Positions 40,201-50,994 of a DNA stretch of 64,000 bases are shown piece by piece. The stretch is from Mycobacterium gordonae. Lineage in GTDB: Bacteria; Actinomycetota; Actinomycetes; Mycobacteriales; Mycobacteriaceae. A program made the position numbers and the translations under genes. The notes under the pieces were generated by a model that saw only the letters and a list, made by a program, of their open reading frames with translations, made no database searches and was not told where the DNA came from. The stretch covers positions 1-64,000 of the forward strand of contig NZ_LKTM01000002.1 in NCBI RefSeq assembly GCF_001417955.2, given 5' to 3'. Positions within the stretch are counted from its first letter, which is position 1. Each line of letters opens with the position of its first letter.

Positions 40201-43200
40201 GCTGACGCCCAACGGCAGGAGCAGGCCGCCGTTACCGACGGTGCGGACGCTCGGGTGCGCGGCGACGGACTGGAAGCATGCGTCCAACAGCGCCGGGTGA
40301 ATCCCGTAACCGCCCTGCTGTGAGCGGATCGAGCCGGGCAGTCCAACCTCGGCCAGCACGGTCTCTTCGGTTTCGGCGGTGTAGGCCTCGGCCAGGCCAC
40401 CGAAAGCCGGTCCGAACTGGATGCCGCGCAGGTCGGCCTCGAGCCGGAGATCGTCACCCGCGATCGCGACCTGGTGGGCGGCCAGCAGGGCCTCGATGTC
40501 GCGCGGTGCCGGCTGGTCTGCGGCTTCTTCGTCGTTCAGGGCGTGCAGCACGGCCGACGCCCGGCGCGAGCGCTCCCCGCCCTGGGTGGTCTCCACCGTG
40601 AACGGGACCAACCCGGGCGCCTCGACCGTGGCGGTGGCGCCGACGTAGGTTTCCTCGTCCAGCAGCAGCATCTGCTCGAACTTCACGTCGCGGACCTCGG
40701 CGGCCTCACCCAGGACAGTGCGGGCCGCGGTCAGCGCCATCTCGCAGTACGCGGCGCCGGGCAGCGCGGCGGCACCGTGAATCTGGTGGTCGGCGAGCCA
40801 GGGGAGAGCCTCGGTGCCGATGTCGCTCTGCCAGACGTGGCGCTCCGGCTCTTCGGGCAGTCGCACGTGCGCGCCCAGCAGCGGATGCACGGCGAGGGCG
40901 TGGGTGTGCGCGAGGCGGTCGGTGCTTTCCAGCAGCATCAGCCGGCGATGGGTCCACGCCGGCAGCGTCGCGTCCAGCAGGCGCCCGCCCGGGTAGAGCA
41001 CGGCGAAGTCCACCGCGGCGCCCGCGGCGTACAGGTCGCCGATGAGGCCGCGCAGGCCGTGCGGCAGGGGCTGCTCGCGGCGCACGGATGCCAGGGCGGC
41101 GGCGGTCATGTCGATACCGCGGGCGGTCTGGTCGACGGCGTGGGTGAGCAGCGGGTGCGGGGACAGCTCGGTGAAGACCCGGAAGCCGTCTTCGAGGGCG
41201 GCCTGGACGGCGGCGGCGAAGCGCACGGTGTGGCGCAGGTTGTCGGCCCAGTAGTAAGCGTCGAAATAGGGCTCTTCGCGGGGGTCGAAGGAGGTCGACG
41301 AGTAGTAGGGGACCTCGAATTCCTGGGCGCTGATCTCTTCCAGGGCCTCGGTCAGGTCGTCGAGGATCGGGTCGACCTGGGGGGAGTGGGAGGCCACGTC
41401 GACGGCCACCTCGCGGGCCATCACGTCGCGCTCCTCCCACGCCGCGATCAACTCGCGCACCGCGTCGGTGGCGCCGCCGATCACGGTGGACTGTGGTGAG
41501 GCGACGACGGCGACGGTCACATCCGTGATGCCGCTGCCCAGCAACTCCGAAAATACTTGCTGGGCGGGAAGTTCCACCGATGCCATGGCGCCGGCGCCGG
41601 AGATGCGGGTCATCAGCTTGGAGCGCCGGCAGATCACCTTGACGCCGTCTTCCAGCGACAGGGCGCCGGCGACGACGGAGGCCGCCGACTCCCCGAGAGA
41701 GTGCCCGATCACCGCGCCGGGGGTGACGCCGTAGTGCTTCATGGTGGCGGCCAGGGCGACCTGCATGGCGAACAGGGTGGGCTGCACGCGGTCGATGCCG
41801 GTGACCTTCTCGGGGGCGGTCATCGCCTCGGTGACCGAGAAGCCGGACTCCGCGGCGATCAGCGGCTCGATCTCGGCGATCGTGTCGGCGAACACCGGCT
41901 CGGTGGCCAACAGGTCCTTGCCCATCTCGGCCCACTGCGAACCCTGCCCCGAGAACACCCAGACGGGTCCCAGCTTGTCCTGGCCGGCTGCGGGCGGGTA
42001 CGGCGTCTCACCGTCGGCCACCGCGCGCAACGCGTCGCCCAGCTCGTCGGCCGTCGCGGCCAGCACAGCGGTGCGCACCGGGCGGTGACTGCGACGGCGG
42101 GCAAGCGTGTAGGCCAGGTCGGAGATGTCCAGATCTTCCTGGGCGTCCACCCAGTCGGCGAGCCTGCCGGCGGTCGTACGCAACGCCTCCTCGGAACTGG
42201 CCGAGACCGGGAAGAGCAGGGCGCCTTCCAGCCCGGTACTGCCGTCGGGCAACACGGTTTGGCCGGCCGGTGCGGGCGCTTGTTCCACAATGGCGTGCAC
42301 GTTGGTGCCCGACATGCCGTACGACGACACCGCCGCGCGCCGCGGCTGGTTCTCGTCGCTGATCGGCCACGGCGTAACCTCTTGTGGCACAAAAAGATTG
42401 CTCTCGATCGCGGCGATCTTGTCCGGCATGGTGTTGAAGTGCAGGTTCTGCGGAACCACGCCGTGCTGCACGGCCAGCACCGCCTTCATCAGCCCCAGCG
42501 CGCCGGCGGTGGACTGGGTGTGGCCGAAGTTGGTCTTCACCGACCCGAGGGCGCACGGGCCGTTATTGCCGTAGACCGCGGCCAGGCTCTCGAATTCGAC
42601 CGGGTCGCCGACCGGCGTACCGGTGCCGTGGGCTTCGACCATGCCGACGGTGTCGGGGTCCACGTCGGCGGCGTCCAGCGCGGTGCGATACACGGCCTCT
42701 TGGGCGTCGACGGACGGGGTCACGATGTTGACGGTGTGGCCGTCCTGGTTGGCCGCGGTGCCGCGCATGACGGCCAGGATCCGGTCGCCATCGCGCTGCG
42801 CGTGGTCAAGCCGCTTGAGCAGCAGCACGACCGCGCCCTCGCCGGAGACGAACCCGTCGGCCTCGACGTCGAAGGCGTGGCAGCGGCCGGAGCGCGAGAG
42901 CATGCCGTTGGCCGAACCCGAGGCGAAGCGCCGCGGCTCGAGCATCGCGTACACGCCGCCGGTGAAAGCCAGGTCGCTCTCGCCGTCCTGGATGCTGCGG
43001 AAGGCAAGGTGCGCGGCGAACAAACCCGAGGAGCACGCGGTGTCGACGGTGACCGACGGCCCGCGCAGGCTCAGGGCGTAGGAGACCCGGCCCGACGCCA
43101 TGCAGGAGTTGGTGCCGGTGTTGCCGTACGGGCCTTCGAGGGTGCCGGTCTCGGCCTGTACGAACTGGTAGTCGCCGTGGTTGAGGCCGATGAACACCCC

Positions 43201-43563
43201 AGTGGGCGTGTCGGCCAGCTGCGCCGGGGTGAGGCCGGCGTGTTCCATGGCTTCCCAGGACGTTTCCAGCAGCATGCGGTGCTGGGGGTCCATCGCCACT
43301 GCTTCTTTCTCCGCGATCGCGAAGAACTCGGGGTCGAAGTCGCCGATGTTGTCCACGAAGGCGCCCCACTTGCAGTGGGAGCGACCGGGCACGCCAGGCT
43401 CGGGGTCGTAATACTCGTCGACATCCCAGCGGTCCAGCGGCACCTCAGTAACGAAATCTTCGCCCCGCAGCAACGCCTGCCAGAGCTGTTCAGGTGAATT
43501 GATGCCCCCCGGCAACCGGCACGCCAGACCAATGACCGCAACGGGCACGCGTGTCTTTTCCAC
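37276..43563 (-). CDS. Mas-like type I polyketide synthase (second copy)
   Basis: A 2095-aa KS-AT-DH-ER-KR-ACP synthase, close paralogue of the third copy. KS Cys in DTACSSGLF near residue 177; AT GHSLGES near 620 with [10 protein letters not shown] with a fully canonical [62 protein letters not shown]. The GTG start follows AAGGAGATGA, 10 nt upstream. papA4 lies 55 bp downstream, so this PKS and papA4 likely form one transcript. A 920-bp stretch covering the AT is identical to the third copy. Probable product: a multimethyl-branched acyl chain. Confidence 0.95.
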   Translation of the reverse strand: MEKTRVPVAVIGLACRLPGGINSPEQLWQALLRGEDFVTEVPLDRWDVDEYYDPEPGVPGRSHCKWGAFVDNIGDFDPEFFAIAEKEAVAMDPQHRMLLETSWEAMEHAGLTPAQLADTPTGVFIGLNHGDYQFVQAETGTLEGPYGNTGTNSCMASGRVSYALSLRGPSVTVDTACSSGLFAAHLAFRSIQDGESDLAFTGGVYAMLEPRRFASGSANGMLSRSGRCHAFDVEADGFVSGEGAVVLLLKRLDHAQRDGDRILAVMRGTAANQDGHTVNIVTPSVDAQEAVYRTALDAADVDPDTVGMVEAHGTGTPVGDPVEFESLAAVYGNNGPCALGSVKTNFGHTQSTAGALGLMKAVLAVQHGVVPQNLHFNTMPDKIAAIESNLFVPQEVTPWPISDENQPRRAAVSSYGMSGTNVHAIVEQAPAPAGQTVLPDGSTGLEGALLFPVSASSEEALRTTAGRLADWVDAQEDLDISDLAYTLARRRSHRPVRTAVLAATADELGDALRAVADGETPYPPAAGQDKLGPVWVFSGQGSQWAEMGKDLLATEPVFADTIAEIEPLIAAESGFSVTEAMTAPEKVTGIDRVQPTLFAMQVALAATMKHYGVTPGAVIGHSLGESAASVVAGALSLEDGVKVICRRSKLMTRISGAGAMASVELPAQQVFSELLGSGITDVTVAVVASPQSTVIGGATDAVRELIAAWEERDVMAREVAVDVASHSPQVDPILDDLTEALEEISAQEFEVPYYSSTSFDPREEPYFDAYYWADNLRHTVRFAAAVQAALEDGFRVFTELSPHPLLTHAVDQTARGIDMTAAALASVRREQPLPHGLRGLIGDLYAAGAAVDFAVLYPGGRLLDATLPAWTHRRLMLLESTDRLAHTHALAVHPLLGAHVRLPEEPERHVWQSDIGTEALPWLADHQIHGAAALPGAAYCEMALTAARTVLGEAAEVRDVKFEQMLLLDEETYVGATATVEAPGLVPFTVETTQGGERSRRASAVLHALNDEEAADQPAPRDIEALLAAHQVAIAGDDLRLEADLRGIQFGPAFGGLAEAYTAETEETVLAEVGLPGSIRSQQGGYGIHPALLDACFQSVAAHPSVRTVGNGGLLLPLGVSRIRSYGPARNAHYCLTTVTPDGTGVTADIDVLDEHGTVLLAVRGLQMGTGVSQNGERDRVLGERLLTIEWQQHELPEKTVTEPGNWLLISTADTTDMVATQLTDALKMHDAQSTTMSWPLHGDHDAAAARLRAQFESGGFSGLVVLTERQSGTDEDSIVRGQEYVKLAVRIARELPELVGQSPRLYVVTRNAQTVLADDSPNLEQGGLRGLLRVIGAEHPNLKVSYIDLPNELGDQSAENVARQLLLASDEDETAWRDDQWYTARLYPTPLRPEERRNTVIDHQEGGMRLQVRVPGDLQTMEFTAFDRVPPGPNEIEVAVSAASINFADVLAAYGRCPTFDGKQPPLGLDFAGVVTAVGSGVTDHKVGDHVGGLSPDGCWSTFVTCDAGLAATLPAGLTDAQAAAVTTASATAWYGLEELARIRSGDKVLIHSGTGGVGQAAIAIARAAGAEIFATAGSEQRRQILRDMGIEHVYDSRSTEFADQIRRDTDGYGVDIVLNSVTGAAQLAGIRLLAMGGRFVEIGKLDIYQDTKVGLFPFRQNLAFFGVDLALMSRTHPAQVRGLLEKVYEKTASGVLPMPEATHYPLAEAATAVRIMGAAEHTGKLILDVPHAGRSSVVLPPEQAQVFRGDSSYIITGGLGGLGLFLAEKIAGAGAGRIVLTSRSQPSQKALETIEMIRSIGADVVVECGDIAEPGTAQRLVSAATATGLPLRGVLHGAAVVEDATLPNITEELIERDWAPKVRGAWHLHEATQGHELDWFCSFSSAAALAGSPGQGAYAAANSWLDAFTLWRRAQGLPATSIAWGAWAEIGRGTDFAETSGDAIEPEEGAYAFEALLRHNRPYTGYAPVIGSAWLTAFAQRTPFAEAFKSAGKGRSGGSKFLAELAELDREEWPARLRRMISEQVGLILRRSVDVDRPISEFGMDSLGNLELRTHIESEVKIRVTTTDITTVRGLADHLYEQLTSKGDAATPV
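40985..41904 (-). repeat. 920-bp AT-domain segment identical to 47721-48640
   Basis: Compared line by line with the third PKS at a constant offset of 6736 and no indel, this stretch showed no difference, while both flanks diverge at once (mismatch at 40984 and 41905). It covers the AT domain and the linker before DH. Confidence 0.9.
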
Positions 43564-43712
43564 GGTCGTACGTCATCTCCTTAGCCCGCGCTTCGAACCC
43601 TCTTCGGCATGTTCTCGTCGAACTTCGGTCCGCGCTGCCCCAGCCCGCAGCGATGGACGCGTACACCGACCCCCAGATTTCGGCGCCAACGACATAGTTG
43701 GGCGCGCTCAGA

Positions 43713-43766
43713 AGCGTAACCAATTGATTCGTCGCATGTAGAAAAATCGTGCGAACGTACAAAAAT
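43713..43766 (-). promoter_or_regulatory. Promoter-like module shared by the three PKS genes (copy 2)
   Basis: On the minus strand: dyad GTACGTTCGCAC flanked by T-runs, TCTACA (candidate -35, 4 of 6 matching TTGACA), an 18-nt spacer and TACGCT (candidate -10). It lies about 150 bases upstream of the GTG. The dyad block is identical to copy 3. Confidence 0.55.
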
Positions 43767-43811
43767 AATCAGCCGAGGTGACATCAATCACATCAGCTCG
43801 CCGCACCGCAT

Positions 43812-43860
43812 TGTGGCGTAGTGCAACGGTAAAACAGCAGGCCATGGCCCTGCAATGGCC
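43812..43860 (+). other. tRNA-like half or hairpin remnant
   Basis: GGCGTAGTGCAACGGTAAAA looks like the D-arm of a tRNA, and GCAGG-CCATGGC-CCTGC forms a 5-bp stem with a 7-nt loop where an anticodon arm would be. The T-arm and acceptor 3' half cannot be found and two D-stem pairs are lost. GGCCAT/ATGGCC offers a competing hairpin. At best a tRNA relic. Confidence 0.25.
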
Positions 43861-44002
43861 GCATGGGGGCTAGTTGGGCGGTGATCGGCCGCCGCGCGGT
43901 CCGCTGCGCCTTTCCCTGCCCCGTGATGGTGAAGGACCCTCGACGGGTGCGCCGATTTAGGTAGCTGGGTGATTTCCTCAATCAGCCGTTTTCCGTCGGC
44001 CG

Positions 44003-47000
44003 TCAGGCGGACGCCGGAACATCCTGAGCGGCAGCGAGCCTTTCGGAAATCCGGTCAGCCAGGTCGCGAACCGTGGTGATCTCGTTGGACGTCAGCCGTA
44101 CTCCGGTCTCCGTCTGGATGTGGGTGCGCAACTCGAGGTTGCCCAGCGAATCGAGTCCGTATTCCGACAGCGCCCAGTCCGGGTCGACGGCACGTCGCAG
44201 GATCAGGCTGACACCCTCGGATATCACGCGCCGCAGCTGGCCGGGCCACTCCTCGACAGGAAGCTCCATGAGCTTCGCGACGAGCTTGTTGGTGCCCGAG
44301 CGACCCTTCGAGGATTTGAACAACTCGGCGAACGGGCTGCGCTGAGCAAAGGCGCTGAGCCAGGGCGAGCCGATCACCGGGGCATAACCGGTGTATGCCC
44401 GGTTGTGACGCAGCAACGCCTCGAACGCGTACGCGCCTTCGTCGGCACCGATGGCCTCGCCTTCACCGGACTGCTCGGCGAACGTCGTGGCGCGACCGAC
44501 CTCTTCCCATGCGCCCCAGGCGATCGACGTCGCTGGCAGACCCTGCGCCCGCCGCCAGTGGGTGAAGGCGTCCAGCCAGCTGTTGGCGGCCGCGTATGCG
44601 CCCTGACCGGGCGAGCCCACCAGCGCCGCCGCTGAGGAGAAGGAGCAGAACCAGTCGAGTTCGTGTCCCTGGGTCGCTTCGTGCAGGTGCCAGGCGCCGT
44701 CCACCTTCGGTGCCCAGTCGCGCTGGATGAGCTCGTCGGTGATATTCGGCAGGGTGGCGTCCTCGACGACCGCGGCCCCGTGCAGGATCCCGCGTAACGG
44801 CAGACCGGTGGCGGTCGCAGCGGACACCAGTCGCGGTGCGGTGCCCGCCTCGGCGATGTCGCCACACTCAACGACCACGTCGGACCCGATCGAACGGATC
44901 AATTCGATTGTCTCCGAGGCCTTTTCGCTGGGGGCCGAGCGTGAGCTGAGCACGATGCGACCGGCGCCGGCCGCAGCCATCTTCTCCGCGAGGAACAGGC
45001 CGAGACCACCCAAACCGCCGGTGATGATGTAGGCGCCGTCGCTGCGGAACGCCCGTGATTGCTCAGGTGGCAGCACCACGCTGCTGCGACCGGCGTGCGG
45101 CACCTCGAGGATCAGCTTGCCGGTGTGCTCGGCCGCGCCCATCACCCGGATCGCGGTGGCCGCATCGGCCAGCGGGTAACTGGTGCTCTCGGGTATCGGC
45201 AGCACGCCCTCGGCGCTCGCGTTGTACACCGTGGTCAACAGCTCGCGAACCGCTCCCGGGTCGGTGGCCGACAGCAATCCCAGGTCAAGACCGTGGAACG
45301 ACAGGTTCTGCCGGAACGGGTAGAGGCCGAGCTTGGTGTCACCGTAGATGTCCCGTTTGCCGATCTCGACGAACTGCCCGCCGCGAGCCAAGAGCTTGAT
45401 CCCCGCCAACTGGGCGGCGCCGAACACCGAGTTGAGGACGATGTCCACCCCGTAGCCGTCGGTGTCGTTGCGGATCTGCTCGGCGAACTCGACGCTGCGG
45501 GAGTCGTAGACGTGCTCGATTCCCATGCCGCGCAGCAGTTCCCGACGTGACTCGCTGCCCGCGGTGGCGTAGATCTGGGCGCCGGCGGCACGCGCGATCG
45601 CGATCGCGGCCTGGCCCACTCCGCCGGTCGCGGAATGGATCAGCACCTTGTCGCCGGCCCTGATGCGGGCCAGATCCTGCAGGCCGTACCAGGCCGTGGC
45701 CGAGGCGGTGGTGATCGCGGCGGCCTGGGCGTCGGTCAGCGCGTCGGGGATCGGGGTGGCCAGGCGTGCGTCGCAGGTGACGAAGGTTGCCCAGCAGCCG
45801 CTGGCCGACAGGCCGCCGACGCGGTCGCCGACTTTGAGGTCGGTGACGTCGGGTCCCACCGCCGTCACCACCCCGGCGAAGTCGGTGCCCAGCTGAGGCT
45901 GCTGTCCGTCAGCGGTCTGGTAACGGCCGAATGTGACGAGGACATCGGCGAAGTTGATGCTGGACGCACCGACGGCGACCTCGACCTCGCCGGGACCGGG
46001 TGCGACGCGTTGGAAGGCGGCGAACTCCAGCGTCTGCAGATCGCCGGGATTACGGATCTGCAGGCGCATGCCCTGGTGCTCGTGTTCCACCACGGTGGTC
46101 TGACGCTCGTCGGGCCCGAGTGGGGTGGGGCTCAGGCGCGCGGTGTACCACTCGTCGTTGCGCCAGGCGGTCTCGTCTTCTTCGGACTCGGTGAGGAGCA
46201 GTTGACGGGTCACCTGCTCGGCGCCGGTGTGTTCGTCGACGTCGATGTAGGTGACCTTGAGGTGGGGGTGTTCGGCGCTGATCACCCTCAGCAGGCCGCG
46301 CAGCCCGCCCTGTTCCAGGTTGGGGCAGTCGTCGGCCAGCACCGTCTGGGCGTTGCGGGTCACGACGTACAGGCGGGCGGTCTGGCCCTCGATGTCGGGC
46401 AGTTCGCGCGCGATGCGCACGACGTGCTCGACGTACTCTCTGCCCCGATCGACCGGGCTCCCGCCCTCCGTGTCCGCGCTCTTCGGTGCGGTGAGGACGA
46501 CCACGCCGCTGAAGGCGTTGGCGCTGAGCTGTTCGCGCAGCACCGCGGCCTGGGCCTGGTGATCGTCATGCAGCAGCCAGGAGATCGTCGTGCTGTCCGA
46601 ATCGTGCATCTTCAGCGTGTCGGTCAGCTGAGTCGCCATCATGTCGGCGGCGTCAGACGTGCTGACGAGCAGCCAGTTGCCGGGCTCGGTCACGGCCTTG
46701 TCCGACAAGTCGCGCTGTTGCCATTCGATGGTCAGCAGTCGCTCGGCCAGTACGCGGTCGCGTTCGCTGCCCGGCGATGCACCGGTGCCCATCTGCAGGC
46801 CGCGGACCGCCACCAGCACAGTGCCGTGCTCGTCGAGGATGTCGATGTCGGCGGTCACCCCGGTCGCGTCCGGGGTCACCGTCGTCAGGCAGTACCGGGC
46901 ATGCCGGGCCGAAGCGTAGGCGCGCAGCCGGCTGACCCCCAGCGGCAGCAGCAGACCACCAACTCCGGCGTTGCCGACGCCGGGGTGCGCGGCCACCGAT

Positions 47001-50000
47001 TGGAAGCAGGCGTCCAGCAGCGCGGGATGCACCCCGTAGGCGCCCTGTTGCGCGCGGATCGAACTGGGCACGGCGACCTCGGCCAGCACGGTGTCACCGG
47101 CTTCCTCGGTGACGTGCGCCGCGGTCAGGCCGCTGAATGCCGGACCGTACTGGATCCCCCGACTGTCGAACTCGTGGCGAAGGTCGTCGCCGTCGGCCGG
47201 GTTGGTGTGCGATGCCAGCAGAGCCTCGATGTCGTGCGGGGCCGGCGGTGCCGAGTCGGTGTCTGCGGCATGCAGCATCGCCGAGGCGCGCCGGGAGCGT
47301 TCGCCGTTCGCTCCGTTCTCCATGGTCTCCACCAGGAACGGGACGACACCGGGCGCCTCGACCGTCGCGGTGGCCCCGACGGGACTCACCTCGTCGAGAA
47401 GCAGCAGCTTCTCGAACCGGATGTCGCGGACTTCGGCGTCGTCACCGAAGACGGTGCGGGCGGCGGCCAGCGCCATCTCGCAATAGGCCGCGCCGGGAAG
47501 TGCTGCGGCACGGTGGATTTGGTGGTCGCCCAGCCACGGCTGCGCTTCGGTGCCGACATCCCCCTGCCAGACGTGGCGCTCCGGCTCCTCGGGCAGTCGC
47601 ACGTGCGCGCCCAGCAGCGGATGCACGGCCACAGTGTTGGCGTGCGCGAGCCGGTCGGTGCTCTCCTCGAGCAACAGCCGGCGATGGGTCCACGCCGGCA
47701 GCGGTGTCTCCACCAGGTTGCCGCCCGGGTAGAGCACGGCGAAGTCCACCGCGGCGCCCGCGGCGTACAGGTCGCCGATGAGGCCGCGCAGGCCGTGCGG
47801 CAGGGGCTGCTCGCGGCGCACGGATGCCAGGGCGGCGGCGGTCATGTCGATACCGCGGGCGGTCTGGTCGACGGCGTGGGTGAGCAGCGGGTGCGGGGAC
47901 AGCTCGGTGAAGACCCGGAAGCCGTCTTCGAGGGCGGCCTGGACGGCGGCGGCGAAGCGCACGGTGTGGCGCAGGTTGTCGGCCCAGTAGTAAGCGTCGA
48001 AATAGGGCTCTTCGCGGGGGTCGAAGGAGGTCGACGAGTAGTAGGGGACCTCGAATTCCTGGGCGCTGATCTCTTCCAGGGCCTCGGTCAGGTCGTCGAG
48101 GATCGGGTCGACCTGGGGGGAGTGGGAGGCCACGTCGACGGCCACCTCGCGGGCCATCACGTCGCGCTCCTCCCACGCCGCGATCAACTCGCGCACCGCG
48201 TCGGTGGCGCCGCCGATCACGGTGGACTGTGGTGAGGCGACGACGGCGACGGTCACATCCGTGATGCCGCTGCCCAGCAACTCCGAAAATACTTGCTGGG
48301 CGGGAAGTTCCACCGATGCCATGGCGCCGGCGCCGGAGATGCGGGTCATCAGCTTGGAGCGCCGGCAGATCACCTTGACGCCGTCTTCCAGCGACAGGGC
48401 GCCGGCGACGACGGAGGCCGCCGACTCCCCGAGAGAGTGCCCGATCACCGCGCCGGGGGTGACGCCGTAGTGCTTCATGGTGGCGGCCAGGGCGACCTGC
48501 ATGGCGAACAGGGTGGGCTGCACGCGGTCGATGCCGGTGACCTTCTCGGGGGCGGTCATCGCCTCGGTGACCGAGAAGCCGGACTCCGCGGCGATCAGCG
48601 GCTCGATCTCGGCGATCGTGTCGGCGAACACCGGCTCGGTCGCCAACAGGTCCTTGCCCATCTCGGCCCACTGCGAACCCTGCCCGGAAAACACCCACAC
48701 CGGCCTGCGGTCATCCTGGCTGACCGCAGGCGGAAGGGGCAGCTCGCCCCCGGCGAGCTCGCGCAGCGCCTCGGACAGCTCCGTGGCGGTGTCGGCCAGC
48801 AGAGCCGTCCGCACGGTGCGGTGACCGCGGCGGCGCGCCAGGGTGTAGGCCAGGTCTTCCAGCGCGACATCCGGCTGCGAGTCGATCCAGTCGGCAAGCC
48901 GCCCCGCGGTTTCGCGCAGCGCCTCCTCCGAACTCGCCGACACCGGGAAGACGAGCGTGCCTTCAAGTCCCGTGCTGCCGTCCGGTGACACGGTCTGGGC
49001 AACAGGGGCCTGCGCCGGCGCCTGTTCCACGATGGCGTGCACGTTCGTGCCCGACATGCCGTACGAGGACACCGCGGCCCGCCGGGGCTTTTCGGTGTCA
49101 CTGATCGGCCACGGCGTAACTTCTTGCGGGATAAAGAGATTGGTGTCAATCTCGGCCATCTGGTCGGGCATGGTCTGGAAGTGCAGGTTCTGCGGCACCA
49201 CGCCGTGCTGCACGGCCAGAATGGCTTTCAGCAGCCCCAGTGCTCCGGCGGTCGACTGGGTGTGGCCGAAGTTGGTCTTCACCGACCCGACCGCGCAGGG
49301 CCCGTCGATGCCGTAGACCGCCGCCAGGCTGGCGTATTCGAGCGGATCGCCCACCGGGGTGCCGGGGCCGTGGGCCTCGACCATGCCGACGGTGGCGGGG
49401 TCGACGCCGCCCGCCGCCAGCGCCGCCCGGTACACGGCCTCCTGCGCGTCGGCCGAGGGGGTCACGATATTGACGGTGTGACCGTCCTGGTTGGCTGCCG
49501 TTCCGCGAATGACGGCCAGGATCCGGTCGCCGTCGCGCTGCGCGTCCGGCAGCCTCTTGAGCAGCAGTACGACGGCGCCCTCACCGGAGACGAACCCGTC
49601 GGCCTCGACGTCGAAGGCGTGGCAGCGGCCGCTGCGCGAGAGCATGCCGTTGGCCGAACCCGAGGCGAAGCGGCGGGGTTCGAGCATCGCGTAGACGCCC
49701 CCGGCGAAAGCCAGGTCACTCTCACCTTCGCTCAGGCTGCGGGCGGCCAGATGCGCGGCGAACAATCCCGACGAGCAGGCGGTGTCGACGGTGACCGCAG
49801 GCCCGCGCAGTCCCAGCGCGTAGGAGACCCGGCCCGACGCCATGCAGGAGTTGGTGCCGGTGTTGCCGTACGGACCTTCCAGGGCGCCGGTCTCGGCCTG
49901 CACGAACTGGTAGTCGGCGTGGGTGAAACCGACGAAGACACCGGTCAGCGAGTCGGCCATCTGAGTAGGGGTCAGGCCGGCGTGTTCCATGGCCTCCCAG

Positions 50001-50308
50001 GAGGTCTCCAGCAGCAGTCGGTGCTGGGGGTCCATGGCGATGGCTTCCCGTTCCGAGATGCCGAAGAATTCGGGGTCGAAGTCGCCGAGGTTGTCCATGA
50101 ATGCGCCCCACTTGCAGTGGGACCGCCCGGGCACGCCGGGTTCGGGGTCGTAGTACTCGTCGATGTCCCAGCGGTCCAGCGGTACCTCGGTGACGAAGTC
50201 CTCGCCGCGCAGCAACGCCTGCCAGAGCTGTTCAGGTGAGTTGATGCCACCCGGCAGGCGGCACGCCAGACCAATGACCGCAACCGGCGTAACGCGTGCT
50301 TTTTCCAC
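44003..50308 (-). CDS. Mas-like type I polyketide synthase (third copy)
   Basis: A 2101-aa KS-AT-DH-ER-KR-ACP synthase in tandem with the second copy. KS Cys in DTACSSGLF near 178; AT GHSLGES near 623; [13 protein letters not shown], with Arg in place of the Gly of HxxxGxxxx[53 protein letters not shown]. In the KS the His motif reads [12 protein letters not shown], where the other two copies have EAHGTGTP. The GTG start and AAGGAGATGA site match copy two. fadD24 is divergent on the far side and could load its starter. The protein is complete, so it is presumably functional, but the KS and DH changes deserve a check. Confidence 0.94.
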   Translation of the reverse strand: MEKARVTPVAVIGLACRLPGGINSPEQLWQALLRGEDFVTEVPLDRWDIDEYYDPEPGVPGRSHCKWGAFMDNLGDFDPEFFGISEREAIAMDPQHRLLLETSWEAMEHAGLTPTQMADSLTGVFVGFTHADYQFVQAETGALEGPYGNTGTNSCMASGRVSYALGLRGPAVTVDTACSSGLFAAHLAARSLSEGESDLAFAGGVYAMLEPRRFASGSANGMLSRSGRCHAFDVEADGFVSGEGAVVLLLKRLPDAQRDGDRILAVIRGTAANQDGHTVNIVTPSADAQEAVYRAALAAGGVDPATVGMVEAHGPGTPVGDPLEYASLAAVYGIDGPCAVGSVKTNFGHTQSTAGALGLLKAILAVQHGVVPQNLHFQTMPDQMAEIDTNLFIPQEVTPWPISDTEKPRRAAVSSYGMSGTNVHAIVEQAPAQAPVAQTVSPDGSTGLEGTLVFPVSASSEEALRETAGRLADWIDSQPDVALEDLAYTLARRRGHRTVRTALLADTATELSEALRELAGGELPLPPAVSQDDRRPVWVFSGQGSQWAEMGKDLLATEPVFADTIAEIEPLIAAESGFSVTEAMTAPEKVTGIDRVQPTLFAMQVALAATMKHYGVTPGAVIGHSLGESAASVVAGALSLEDGVKVICRRSKLMTRISGAGAMASVELPAQQVFSELLGSGITDVTVAVVASPQSTVIGGATDAVRELIAAWEERDVMAREVAVDVASHSPQVDPILDDLTEALEEISAQEFEVPYYSSTSFDPREEPYFDAYYWADNLRHTVRFAAAVQAALEDGFRVFTELSPHPLLTHAVDQTARGIDMTAAALASVRREQPLPHGLRGLIGDLYAAGAAVDFAVLYPGGNLVETPLPAWTHRRLLLEESTDRLAHANTVAVHPLLGAHVRLPEEPERHVWQGDVGTEAQPWLGDHQIHRAAALPGAAYCEMALAAARTVFGDDAEVRDIRFEKLLLLDEVSPVGATATVEAPGVVPFLVETMENGANGERSRRASAMLHAADTDSAPPAPHDIEALLASHTNPADGDDLRHEFDSRGIQYGPAFSGLTAAHVTEEAGDTVLAEVAVPSSIRAQQGAYGVHPALLDACFQSVAAHPGVGNAGVGGLLLPLGVSRLRAYASARHARYCLTTVTPDATGVTADIDILDEHGTVLVAVRGLQMGTGASPGSERDRVLAERLLTIEWQQRDLSDKAVTEPGNWLLVSTSDAADMMATQLTDTLKMHDSDSTTISWLLHDDHQAQAAVLREQLSANAFSGVVVLTAPKSADTEGGSPVDRGREYVEHVVRIARELPDIEGQTARLYVVTRNAQTVLADDCPNLEQGGLRGLLRVISAEHPHLKVTYIDVDEHTGAEQVTRQLLLTESEEDETAWRNDEWYTARLSPTPLGPDERQTTVVEHEHQGMRLQIRNPGDLQTLEFAAFQRVAPGPGEVEVAVGASSINFADVLVTFGRYQTADGQQPQLGTDFAGVVTAVGPDVTDLKVGDRVGGLSASGCWATFVTCDARLATPIPDALTDAQAAAITTASATAWYGLQDLARIRAGDKVLIHSATGGVGQAAIAIARAAGAQIYATAGSESRRELLRGMGIEHVYDSRSVEFAEQIRNDTDGYGVDIVLNSVFGAAQLAGIKLLARGGQFVEIGKRDIYGDTKLGLYPFRQNLSFHGLDLGLLSATDPGAVRELLTTVYNASAEGVLPIPESTSYPLADAATAIRVMGAAEHTGKLILEVPHAGRSSVVLPPEQSRAFRSDGAYIITGGLGGLGLFLAEKMAAAGAGRIVLSSRSAPSEKASETIELIRSIGSDVVVECGDIAEAGTAPRLVSAATATGLPLRGILHGAAVVEDATLPNITDELIQRDWAPKVDGAWHLHEATQGHELDWFCSFSSAAALVGSPGQGAYAAANSWLDAFTHWRRAQGLPATSIAWGAWEEVGRATTFAEQSGEGEAIGADEGAYAFEALLRHNRAYTGYAPVIGSPWLSAFAQRSPFAELFKSSKGRSGTNKLVAKLMELPVEEWPGQLRRVISEGVSLILRRAVDPDWALSEYGLDSLGNLELRTHIQTETGVRLTSNEITTVRDLADRISERLAAAQDVPASA
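47721..48640 (-). repeat. 920-bp AT-domain segment identical to 40985-41904
   Basis: Partner of the identical tract in the second PKS. The immediate flanks are a G at 47720 and C at 48641, each differing from the other copy. Confidence 0.9.
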
Positions 50309-50994
50309 GGTGGTACGTCATCTCCTTAGCCCGCGCTTCAAGCCATCTTCGGCAAGTTCGTGTCGAACTCCGCTCCGTGCCGCCCCAACCCGCAGCAGCG
50401 GACGCACTCGCCGACCCCCACACTCCGGCGCCTACGTCGTAGTCAGGCGCGATCAGAAGCGTATCGGGTCGCTTCGCCGCATGTAGAAAAATCGTGCGAA
50501 CGTACAAAAATTTTCGATCAAGGTGACGTCAATCACACCGCGTCGTGGCTGTCGGACGGGCGTGGCAAACGGCGGCAAAAGGCCAGCTTAGGGTGCTCGA
50601 ACCGGAGAATGGGACGCTCGCGCAACCGGAGCCGGGCCGGGCGGCCTTCGGTGTGGCCTTCCCTGCCCGGAGATGGTGAACAGCCATCGGTGTGCCGACG
50701 GCTCGGCACTCGGACCGGGCGGCCGGCGGCTGCGGTTGCGGGCGGCGCCGCGAGCCGTGTGACCGGCGACCGACCCGCAGACGATCGGGTCGCCCGGGAA
50801 TGAGCCGGGCGCCGTCGTTTCCTCGTGGAACGTGTTGACCCGCACGCAGACCCGCGCCCGGTTCGATACGGCCGGAGATGACCGGCGAAAGTCGAGGTAC
50901 GAGCTCATTCAGCAACGAGATCGGCCCGAGGGGTGATTCGACTTCAGCGATACGGACCACGTGGGGCGTGTTCCGGCGGGTAGTGTGCGATCCC
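50309..50994. other. Divergent region between the third PKS and fadD24
   Basis: About 690 bases without a supported gene. The first 210 bases are the PKS leader and promoter module. The remainder (50520-50994) should hold the fadD24 promoter. The stretch at 50650-50699 resembles 43906-43956, showing that the duplicated unit extends beyond the PKS gene itself. Confidence 0.5.
50458..50511 (-). promoter_or_regulatory. Promoter-like module shared by the three PKS genes (copy 3)
   Basis: Same arrangement as copy 2: dyad GTACGTTCGCAC between T-runs, TCTACA, 18-nt spacer, TACGCT, about 150 bases before the GTG. The 22-base interval between the TACGCT element and the A-rich block is the same in all three copies although its sequence varies. 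Confidence 0.55.

Larger units (their letters stand above)
43564..44002. other. Intergenic region between the second and third PKS genes
   Basis: A 439-base gap. The half next to the second PKS is the leader and promoter module, closely similar to the leader of the third PKS (50309-50520). The other half holds a tRNA-like or hairpin segment (43812-43860) and a stretch around 43906-43956 that resembles 50650-50699. No supported gene. Confidence 0.6.

Noticed and set aside
41557..43497. Open frame of about 646 codons antisense to the second PKS
   Set aside because: Shadow of the KS/AT domains; a similar frame occurs opposite the third PKS because the genes are paralogues.
43490..43762. Leader frames upstream of the second and third PKS (also 50232-50507), both starting YVRTIFLHA
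   Set aside because: Similarity is explained by DNA duplication and by the conserved promoter block they cross; TTG start, no ribosome site, and they run into the PKS in another frame. The first PKS has only a diverged, shorter version.
43812..43860. Functional tRNA gene
   Set aside because: No T-arm, no acceptor 3' half or CCA, broken D-stem and no T33 in the loop. Kept only as a possible relic.
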